A stretch of DNA of 64,000 bases from Ectobacillus sp042610425 (GTDB taxonomy: Bacteria > Bacillota > Bacilli > Bacillales > Bacillaceae_G), in contig NZ_JBGJZM010000002.1 in assembly GCF_042610425.1 (NCBI RefSeq), forward strand, positions 496,001-560,000, written 5' to 3'. This document shows positions 1-6,720 of this stretch, piece by piece. The notes under the pieces are model-generated. The model ran no database searches. It saw only the letters and a program-made list of their open reading frames with translations, and was not told where the DNA came from. The position numbers were made by a program, and so were the translations under genes. Within the stretch, counting starts at the first letter, position 1. The number at the start of each line of letters is the position of its first letter.

Positions 1-146
1 GGACGTGCCAACTCATTTCTAGGCATATTTTGTCGATTGTCGGCTGCATTGTTCATTCCAGTGTTTGCATTATATCCACAGCCACTTACCCCAAGTACAA
101 AAATAGAAAGAACCGCAATTTTTGAAAAAAAACAAAAACTCCTCAC
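1..146 (-). CDS. Lipoprotein, N-terminal part only (runs off the window)
   Basis: A GTG start at 144-146 follows a strong AAGGAGGG ribosome site. The first 48 codons give a short basic and hydrophobic signal with a lipobox reading VSGC, so this is probably an exported, diacylglyceryl-anchored protein. After the cysteine the sequence is Asn-rich, which recalls YhcN/YlaJ-type spore lipoproteins, but too little is present to assign a family. The 3' end lies outside the window. Confidence 0.6.
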   Translation of the reverse strand, partial: MRSFCFFSKIAVLSIFVLGVSGCGYNANTGMNNAADNRQNMPRNELAR

Positions 147-304
147 TAAATCCCTCCTTCATCGTGAACTATTTTCACTTTTATTATTTGCTATAGCGAA
201 GAAGAGATTCTAGGTAAGTGGCTCCTAAATTGGAAATGATGTATGCAAATCAATCAAAGAATAGCCTACAGGAATGGGGAAATAATAGAAGAGAAAACAA
301 GGTG

Positions 305-535
305 TTACTCTGTCTGTTCCAAAATGCATTTGGCTGCCTCTCCTGTAGTTACAAACACATTCATATAACCGCCGCGGAGCGCTCCGATCATTCCTGATAC
401 TTTTTTAAGGGATTCTGCAACACCAATGGAATAACGCGTCCGTTTTAATTTAGCAAGGTCAATTGTAATTGTTCGGTCAGATATTCCAGTATGGACTAGC
501 ACTCCATCTTTACCATAATTACAGGTACATCATAC
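305..535 (-). pseudogene. Remnant of a SorC/DeoR-type sugar-binding transcriptional regulator (C-terminal end)
   Basis: The minus-strand frame ends with a stretch resembling the end of the SorC sugar-phosphate-binding domain: an IGVAES motif, then GALRGGYMNVFVTTGEAA, close to the family's usual A-I-R-G-A-L-R-G-G-x-x-N-V-L-V-T-D. Only about 65-75 residues remain out of roughly 320. The DNA-binding domain and most of the effector domain are missing, and an in-frame TGA lies upstream near 530. No sugar operon adjoins it. It is best read as a decayed gene end. Confidence 0.55.
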
Positions 536-567
536 ATTTGTAAAAGTAAAAATGATTGTTAAGTGAA

Positions 568-604
568 ATACGAGAAGCCTCCCACTAGAGGAGGCTTCTC
601 GTAT
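568..604 (-). terminator. Strong hairpin terminator after the metQ-P5CR-VOC operon
   Basis: A perfect 15-bp stem (568-582 with 590-604) with a 7-nt loop lies just downstream of the VOC gene's stop on the minus strand. It is GC-rich near the loop and A/T-rich at its base, as in intrinsic terminators. Confidence 0.8.
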
Positions 605-613
605 TACTATAAA

Positions 614-1381
614 TCATAAAAATACGTATTCCCCTTGTCCAATTGCAATTGTTTTTTCTTTCAGATCATACGATTCTGTACGAAACAACAATTTTGTTAA
701 CTGGTTAGCATCACCTTGTTTAAAAATAAAGGACTTGTCGCCAATAGCAAGTGTTACAGAAGTTTCATCGGACTCTATAACAGCTAGCCCAAATAGCGCC
801 TGCCAATGCGCTGCGACTGCTGATGGATCTGATACGTAGAAAACACCACTTTGAATGGTTGTATTCCCAGCTGGATGAGACTGAATAATACCACTTTTCG
901 TAAGACTTTCCAACCGCTCCTCATCAGTACCCTTCCATTGAATCACAAAGGGATAAGTAAGACCCTGATAATCTCCGGCAATCGTAAACATGCGCCACTG
1001 TATAAGTTGTCCATGCGTGTCCAAACGCTTTCCGTCAATAATGGGTGATAAGGTTAACCCTTTTGCTTGTAAGGAAGCAGCGGTATCATCAATATCATCC
1101 GTTCGAATGGCAACGCGGCTAAGCACTTCATGTGCTGGCAACAAGGTAACCGAATCTTTAACAACAAGGTTTGATGCATCAGCATTCTTCGCTAACTCAC
1201 GGTCTTCAATTCCTAAAAATTCAATGTAGGACAATCCAAAATAACTAAGTGCATTATATGTGCCCCATTGCTTATGAGAGCCGCCTTGGAACGCAATTAA
1301 TCCATTATTATGAAACGTTTCAATGGCGTTGTCCAAGTCATTTACATAATGAACGGTATGATCCCAATTTACGGTTGTCAT
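614..1381 (-). CDS. VOC (glyoxalase/dioxygenase-like) family protein
   Basis: A 255-residue protein that begins TVNWDHTVHYVNDLDNA, typical of the first beta strand and metal-ligand His of Glyoxalase_3-like VOC proteins. A second VOC-like half starts near residue 175 (GVFYVSDPSAVAAHWQALFG). No substrate can be assigned. Its ATG overlaps the stop of the upstream reductase-like gene by 4 bp (ATGA), so the two are probably translationally coupled. It is the last gene of a three-gene unit ending at the hairpin at 568-604. Confidence 0.8.
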   Translation of the reverse strand: MTTVNWDHTVHYVNDLDNAIETFHNNGLIAFQGGSHKQWGTYNALSYFGLSYIEFLGIEDRELAKNADASNLVVKDSVTLLPAHEVLSRVAIRTDDIDDTAASLQAKGLTLSPIIDGKRLDTHGQLIQWRMFTIAGDYQGLTYPFVIQWKGTDEERLESLTKSGIIQSHPAGNTTIQSGVFYVSDPSAVAAHWQALFGLAVIESDETSVTLAIGDKSFIFKQGDANQLTKLLFRTESYDLKEKTIAIGQGEYVFL

Positions 1382-2187
1382 TTATTATCCCTTCCTAATT
1401 CAGTTGTTCGTTTAACAGCCGCTAAAACACTTCGCTGCAACCCAGCTGCAAAGTCGCTATTGTTTAACTCGTATAGTGCATGAATACCTACGCCCCCTGC
1501 CGAATTATTAATATCTAATAATTGTCTAGGGTGGAGGCCGGTTTGCTTCAGCATAGCAGCGGAACCGGCAACATTCTCAAGCGCTACTTGCCACGCTTGC
1601 TCTCTTGGCAAGCCTGCAAGTACACCTGCGTCAGCCAATGATTCAATAAAGTAATATACGTAATTCGGTCCCGCAACACCAAAGCCAGTGAAAATATCAA
1701 TAAGTGACTCGTCAAGATATTGCACTTTCCCGAATCCATTTAGGAAATCATCTACCTGATCTTTCGTAGCATAGGCATTCAATGCTGCCCCGCTATAACC
1801 GAAACCGGTATCCGTTAAAGTATTGGGGATAATTCGAATAATGGGCCGTTTAGCACCGAAAAAATGGGCAAGCTTTTCAATCGTCACACCAGCAACAATT
1901 GATAAAACTGCTGCACTTGGCGCGGCGAACTTTTGAACCACTTCACCAATAGCGCTTAAATTATCCTGAGGGCGAACAGCGATGACAATTAGATCAGCCT
2001 CAGCAACAGCAGCTTCTTGCCCCGCATGTGCTTGAATTCCATATGTCTCACTTAAAAACTGCATACGTTTTTCATTGATATCTATCACACTAATGTGTTG
2101 TGCGGATACAGCCTGGTTGTTCACAACAGCACGGATTATCGCTTCGGCCATTTGCCCGCCACCGATAAAATGGATTTTCACTGTCAA
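1378..2187 (-). CDS. Pyrroline-5-carboxylate reductase-like NAD(P)-dependent oxidoreductase
   Basis: An N-terminal Rossmann motif (KIHFIGGGQMAEAI) and a C-terminal P5CR dimerisation-type domain (AGPNYVYYFIESLADAGV) place it in the P5CR/ProC fold. The usual ProC signature S-P-G-G-T-T is replaced here by NSAGGVG, so it may not make proline. A TTG at 2185-2187 has AAGGGA at good spacing. An ATG 9 bp upstream (2194-2196) abuts the ribosome site and is less likely. It lies 15 bp after metQ and overlaps the VOC gene by 4 bp. Confidence 0.75.
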   Translation of the reverse strand: MTVKIHFIGGGQMAEAIIRAVVNNQAVSAQHISVIDINEKRMQFLSETYGIQAHAGQEAAVAEADLIVIAVRPQDNLSAIGEVVQKFAAPSAAVLSIVAGVTIEKLAHFFGAKRPIIRIIPNTLTDTGFGYSGAALNAYATKDQVDDFLNGFGKVQYLDESLIDIFTGFGVAGPNYVYYFIESLADAGVLAGLPREQAWQVALENVAGSAAMLKQTGLHPRQLLDINNSAGGVGIHALYELNNSDFAAGLQRSVLAAVKRTTELGRDNK

Positions 2188-2202
2188 CTCAATCATCCCT
2201 TA

Positions 2203-3015
2203 CTATTTTTTATCAACCAAAATGAACCCATCATATTTTGGCTGAGATTTGATATAGTCTTCAAACTCTTTTGATTCATAAGCTGCTTTTACATCTTTTG
2301 CCCATTGGGTATTTTCGTCCTTCTTATTAACTGATACAATAATTCGATGTTGTTTTGGTGTATTTTCAATTTTCAATGCATCCGTAATTTTCTTTCCTGC
2401 ATTTGCAATATAGTTTCCGTTTACTACACCATAGTCTACATCTTGAAGAGAAACTAAAATTTGAGCTGGATCCAGAACTTTGAATGAGATTTTATACTTC
2501 CCTGGTTCTACACTGTTTAAGCTGAACGTTGTTGTTCCTGCATCCGCTTTTACTTTCACCCAACCAAGTTCTTCTAAAATTCGGACTGCACGTTCTTGGT
2601 TTACTGGATCATTTGGAACCGCCACTGTTGTACCATCTTGCACTTCACTAAGAGACTTATGCTTTGTAGAATAAAGACCTTGTGGGGCACTTGGAACAAA
2701 TGTGATTCCAGTCATATTCATATCTAATTGCTTATTAATGCCTTCCATATAAGCAGTACTTTGAAACACACTAGCGTCAATAGAGCCTTCCTTCATAGCT
2801 GGATTCACCTGCATATTTTGAGAAAATGTCTTAACATTCACTTTGTAACCTTGCTTCTCTAGAATTGGCAATATACCTTTACGGAACTGCTCTTCATATG
2901 TTCCAACTCCAAAACCTACTGTGAGGGTTTTCTTTTCCTCTGTACCTTTATCTTTTCCGCATGCTGTTAGTACTAATACAAGTCCAATTAATATAATAAG
3001 GAATAACTTCTTCAT
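2203..3015 (-). CDS. metQ: MetQ/NlpA-family substrate-binding lipoprotein
   Basis: A 270-residue extracytoplasmic binding protein with a type II signal (lipobox LTAC) and the NlpA-family core: LTVGFGVGTYEEQ at the start of the mature protein, a TAYMEGIN segment near residue 90 and AVPNDPVNQERAVRIL near residue 130. Family members deliver methionine or related amino acids to MetN-MetP. No ATPase or permease gene adjoins it and I see no SAM riboswitch upstream, so the ligand is uncertain. The ATG at 3013-3015 fits the GGAGA site better than the GTG one codon earlier. Confidence 0.85.
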   Translation of the reverse strand: MKKLFLIILIGLVLVLTACGKDKGTEEKKTLTVGFGVGTYEEQFRKGILPILEKQGYKVNVKTFSQNMQVNPAMKEGSIDASVFQSTAYMEGINKQLDMNMTGITFVPSAPQGLYSTKHKSLSEVQDGTTVAVPNDPVNQERAVRILEELGWVKVKADAGTTTFSLNSVEPGKYKISFKVLDPAQILVSLQDVDYGVVNGNYIANAGKKITDALKIENTPKQHRIIVSVNKKDENTQWAKDVKAAYESKEFEDYIKSQPKYDGFILVDKK

Positions 3016-3018
3016 CAC

Positions 3019-4162
3019 TTCGTCTCCTTTTTAAATACAGAATTGTGAAATTGTTGCAGGGCTTCGTCTGTTACATTGAGAACTATAAGATCATATGGTC
3101 TAGAAAATTCGTGAAACATTGCTTCATTTAAACATAATCTATCAAATCAGATAAACCCTATGTAAAAGGTATATCGTCAAATAAAAAGACTAGAATAACT
3201 GTATACGTTTAATTGCATGGAAAGTTAATTCATTCTAAATTTTACAATTTTTCAGAATATTAGTTTGTGTAAAAATTCTTGTTCCTTTTTTTTCAAGTTA
3301 GTCTTTTTTACACAGAAACCGACGCTATACTACACCGTAAAAAGATGTTCTTTACTCCCGCATAAGTTCGTCAATCATTTCCTCTCTGTATATTAAAACC
3401 AAGTTATATAATTGGATTAATAGGATAATAGCACGTCTAAAATGAATCGTCAATCAAAAAATTCACGTAATATATTATATTAGAATTATATTTAATTTTC
3501 ATTCAATTTATAAATAAGGGTATATTAAACAAAAATGTCATTCCCTATTTTTCTAAATATTTCTATGGTAAAAAAAGTATAATGAAATTAAAAATTGGTT
3601 AAAAATTTTAAACTGTAATTGATAATTCACCTTTTTTATACAAAGTGTCGAGCATAGCTTAAAATGACTTCAAGTAGGTTATATCGATTTATTCTATATT
3701 CATTTTCCAGAGGAATTCACCCCAAAAGATGAAGCATTTGGCACATGAATGGACTAAAAGATGAAGAGAAAATACGATCCATAAATCGATAAATTCGTGA
3801 AATTGCTAATGCAAAAAAACGTTGAGGTGTCTCAATATCGTGCTTGCTTAGTATGTAACACAGGATTCCGTTACTGTATTCATTTCTGACGCTAAACAAC
3901 CAGAACAGGTGAAAAAAACTTACAAAATTTAGATATACGCCTAACTGTCAATGAAATAGAAATACTCGATAATATTTTTTTAATATAGTAAAAATATTAA
4001 ATTATCTTTTTTTCTCTGCAATTGTTAAAAAAGAAGAAAGGACTCAAAGGGGGTTAAACCAATCCATTTTGAGTCCTACATGATTTTATTATGTATGTTC
4101 TGTATTATTCATCTATATCTGAACCCACTCGCTTAATCTGATTTTATGCACGGGTATGAAAA
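3019..4162. other. Long A/T-rich stretch without a recognisable gene
   Basis: About 1.1 kb of low-GC sequence. A 60-codon open frame at 3717-3899 (minus) has no ribosome site and matches nothing I recognise. An inverted repeat (4039-4048 with 4068-4077) is followed on the minus strand by a T-rich run and could be a terminator for a lost gene. I see no RNA gene and no SAM, T-box or other known leader upstream of metQ. Confidence 0.5.
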
Positions 4163-4190
4163 CAAAAAAAACCAGAATCTTTGTCCTGGT
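4163..4190 (-). terminator. Intrinsic terminator of the hemolysin III gene
   Basis: On the minus strand ACCAG pairs with CTGGT (4186-4190 with 4171-4175) and the hairpin is followed by eight consecutive T residues. It lies 30 bp past the stop. Confidence 0.75.
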
Positions 4191-4220
4191 CTCATCTTAT
4201 CTGTTTAGCTGGTCGGCCGA

Positions 4221-4871
4221 CTAAATCACGTAAAAATATATGCAAAGAAAATGTGCAAGACTTCCGAGTAATACAAATATATGAAAAATTTCATGAAATC
4301 CAATATAGGAGGATTTCATCCACCATTTAGGTTTAACTGCATAAATAACGCCGCCAATAATGTAAAACACCCCGCCTAGTAGCAATAAAAAGATACCACT
4401 TGCACTCATCTTCTCTCCAAGAGGGCCAATAAAAAACGCAATAATACATCCCATAGCTATATAAATAACTGTCGATAGCCATCTTGGACAATTAAACCAA
4501 AACATCTTAAAAAGGATTCCGCTAATCGCAATCGCAGACATGATCCAAAACAGGAGAGTTCCTATTCCGTCACGTAAGGTTATTAAACAAAAAGGGGCAT
4601 AGGTTCCAGCAATAAGGACAAATATCATAGAATGATCTAACCTTCTAAAAAAGTAAATAACACGATCCTTTGCAATAACCGAATGGTATGTCGTAGAAGC
4701 AGCATATAGCAGCAACATTCCCACACCAAACAATATAACTGAAACAATAGCAGAAGGTGATGGCATCATAAACGAAGCCTTCACAATCATGACAACAAGA
4801 GCAACAATCGAAAAAATGACACCAGCTAAATGTGTTAATGCATTAACGGGTTCTCTGACATAAGCATTCAC
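4221..4871 (-). CDS. trhA: Hemolysin III family (TrhA/PAQR-type) membrane protein
   Basis: A 216-residue protein with seven predicted hydrophobic segments. It has the family's N-terminal REPVNALTHLAG, the STTYHSV motif with its conserved Ser/His near residue 65, LDHSMIF near 78 and a C-terminal HEIFHIFVLLGSLAHF with paired His. In the family these residues are thought to bind a metal at the membrane face, and bacterial members influence membrane lipid balance. The GTG start has GGAG about 9 nt upstream. It is divergent from the DUF1836 gene. Confidence 0.9.
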   Translation of the reverse strand: MNAYVREPVNALTHLAGVIFSIVALVVMIVKASFMMPSPSAIVSVILFGVGMLLLYAASTTYHSVIAKDRVIYFFRRLDHSMIFVLIAGTYAPFCLITLRDGIGTLLFWIMSAIAISGILFKMFWFNCPRWLSTVIYIAMGCIIAFFIGPLGEKMSASGIFLLLLGGVFYIIGGVIYAVKPKWWMKSSYIGFHEIFHIFVLLGSLAHFLCIYFYVI

Positions 4872-4957
4872 AATAACAGCTCCTCACATATCATCATGTA
4901 GTTTTAATAACTACATAAAATTATATAGGTATTAGTTTTCGTAGTCAACATTTACAA

Positions 4958-5000
4958 ACAAAACGTTTTGTAATACCATTAAAATGATTGCTAGTATAAT
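4958..5000 (+). promoter_or_regulatory. 14-bp palindrome and -10 element between trhA and the DUF1836 gene
   Basis: ACAAAACGTTTTGT (4958-4971) is a perfect palindrome in the divergent intergenic region. A TATAAT (4995-5000) lies 23 bp downstream, so the palindrome covers the place of the -35 element for the plus-strand gene. It could be an operator, perhaps for the neighbouring helix-turn-helix-like DUF1836 protein. No protein can be assigned from sequence alone. Confidence 0.45.
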
Positions 5001-5053
5001 TAAACTTGGTTATGTGTACTTAACAAAAACACCAGATAGAAATGAGGATATAC

Positions 5054-5626
5054 ATGGAACTTAAAAATACAATGGACTCCTTACATGTAGATGAAATTAT
5101 CAAACTAGAACATATTCCGAATGTTGATTTATATGTAGATCAAGTTGTGCAGCTATTTGAAAATAGCTATAAGCAGACAACTCGGAATGAAGAGGAAAAA
5201 GTACTTACAAAAACAATGATTAACAATTATGCAAAGGGAAAATTATTTTTTCCTATAAAAAATAAAAAATACTCGAAGGAACATATCATTCTCATTAGCT
5301 TCATTCACCAATTAAAGGGAGCCCTTTCCATTAATGATATTAAAAGCTTACTCGACGAACTAAATCAAAAACAAATGAGTGATGAGGATTTTGACCTAGA
5401 TGCTCTCTATAATAGTTACCTAACGCTCACAGAAAAAAACGTAGCAAGCTTTAAACATGATATACAAAACAAACTAGAGGAAGTAAAAGAAGAAGCGGTA
5501 GCATGTAAAGATGAAAAGCTAGACCAATTTTTATTAATAAGCTCCTTCGTCACGATAAGTAATTTGTATCGACGGTTAGCAGAAAAACTCGTAGATGAAA
5601 TGAATGATGCTACGAAAACAAAGTAG
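5054..5626 (+). CDS. DUF1836 domain protein
   Basis: A 190-residue soluble protein with the DUF1836 pattern: MINNYAKGKLFFPIKNKKYS near residue 55, followed by a segment on helix numbers (HIILISFIHQLKGALSINDIKSLL) as in MerR-like winged helices. Its biochemical role is unknown, although DNA binding is plausible. The ATG at 5054 has GAGGA five bases upstream. An ATG at 5042 has no ribosome site. It is divergent from trhA. Confidence 0.8.
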   Translation: MELKNTMDSLHVDEIIKLEHIPNVDLYVDQVVQLFENSYKQTTRNEEEKVLTKTMINNYAKGKLFFPIKNKKYSKEHIILISFIHQLKGALSINDIKSLLDELNQKQMSDEDFDLDALYNSYLTLTEKNVASFKHDIQNKLEEVKEEAVACKDEKLDQFLLISSFVTISNLYRRLAEKLVDEMNDATKTK

Positions 5627-5712
5627 CATTATTCATTAAACTTTACAAGCTTGACTCAGACTTACTCTTTTTTCTTAAGGCTCTGTTATAGTTTGATGTT
5701 GATATTATAAAA

Positions 5713-5747
5713 AAACTGTACTTCCAATATTTATGGAAGTACAGTTT
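5713..5747. terminator. Bidirectional terminator between the DUF1836 and CPBP genes
   Basis: A perfect 14-bp stem (5713-5726 with 5734-5747) with a 7-nt loop and A/T-rich flanks on both sides lies between two convergent genes. Confidence 0.85.
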
Positions 5748-5784
5748 CTGGTGCTGAAGAATTTTATTTGAGAATAAGTATTTA

Positions 5785-6534
5785 TTACACCACTGGTTTA
5801 CTAACGTTATCTATTTTGATTTTATTGGTCCGCATAGCTTTGGACCATAAAAATGCGGAATGCACAACAAGAACAGAGATGAGTACATAATTATAAATTG
5901 AAGAGCCATCAATTTGTGCCGTTATAATAAAAAAGTTGTTCAAACCGTGAAAAATAATAGCGATAATAATTGATTGATTGTTCACTATTAACAAGGAAAG
6001 AACCATCCCTATAAAGAAAGCATAGGTGATTTGCAATAATGTGTTCTCAATAGATTGTCCACCAAGAAGTTGTAAGGAATGAGTTAGAGCAAAAAGGAAA
6101 CTTGATGTGAGAACTGCAACCTTGAACCCCTTTGAAATCAGAATATCAATCATAAATCCTCGGAAAACCATCTCCTCAATGAAAGCAACAATGAGAATTT
6201 GCGTTCCTAATACCAGTAATAACTCGGTTACAGATGTGACGCGTACTCCTCCATTACCAATTAATAATATCGCTAATACTATCAACATCGGAGACCAGAG
6301 TAGGATGTTATTCTTATCTAAACGAAGACTATCCTTAGAAATGAAGTTCCGCCATTTTTTCGTTTTTGTAAGGTAAAAGTAAATTCCTATCGCCAATGGT
6401 AAAAGACCAATATATTGCATAAATGTGTTTGAAGGATTTTTGATTGTTGCATAAGCTCCGTTTACAGTAAAAAAGAAGATAATTAATAACTCTAACCCTA
6501 AGATTTTCAGTAATAACTTAAAAATATTTCCCAT
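5785..6534 (-). CDS. CPBP family intramembrane (Abi/CAAX-type) metalloprotease
   Basis: A polytopic 249-residue protein with the three hallmark motifs in order: EEMVFRGFM (glutamates and arginine) near residue 120, FALTHSL near 148 and HGLNNFF near 197. These form the active site buried in the membrane. In Gram-positive bacteria such proteins are linked to bacteriocin self-immunity or maturation, but no bacteriocin gene is visible here, so the substrate is unknown. AAGGG lies 7 bases before the ATG. Confidence 0.88.
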   Translation of the reverse strand: MGNIFKLLLKILGLELLIIFFFTVNGAYATIKNPSNTFMQYIGLLPLAIGIYFYLTKTKKWRNFISKDSLRLDKNNILLWSPMLIVLAILLIGNGGVRVTSVTELLLVLGTQILIVAFIEEMVFRGFMIDILISKGFKVAVLTSSFLFALTHSLQLLGGQSIENTLLQITYAFFIGMVLSLLIVNNQSIIIAIIFHGLNNFFIITAQIDGSSIYNYVLISVLVVHSAFLWSKAMRTNKIKIDNVSKPVV

Positions 6535-6635
6535 TTCCTCACCCTTTCGTCTTGATATTGTATTTCATAACCATCTCATTTAAAATTCTACTACTTTCAC
6601 CATGTAGCACAATACATGTGTTATTTTTTTCATGC

Positions 6636-6691
6636 CAAACAAAGAAAAATCGTACCATTATATCCGAAAAGGTACGATTTTTCTTTGTTTG
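6636..6691 (-). terminator. Strong terminator of the GW-repeat peptidase gene
   Basis: A perfect 21-bp stem (6636-6656 with 6671-6691) around a 14-nt loop lies 30 bp past the gene's stop on the minus strand. Confidence 0.85.
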
Positions 6692-6720
6692 ATTTAAGAT
6701 GTAAGAAGGGATCTATTATC

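Noticed and set aside
3019..3700. SAM (S-box) or T-box leader for metQ.
   Set aside because: None of the conserved core elements could be found in the minus-strand leader.
3717..3899. 60-codon minus-strand frame in the metQ upstream region.
   Set aside because: No ribosome site, no recognisable motif, and it lies in A/T-rich DNA where such frames are expected by chance.
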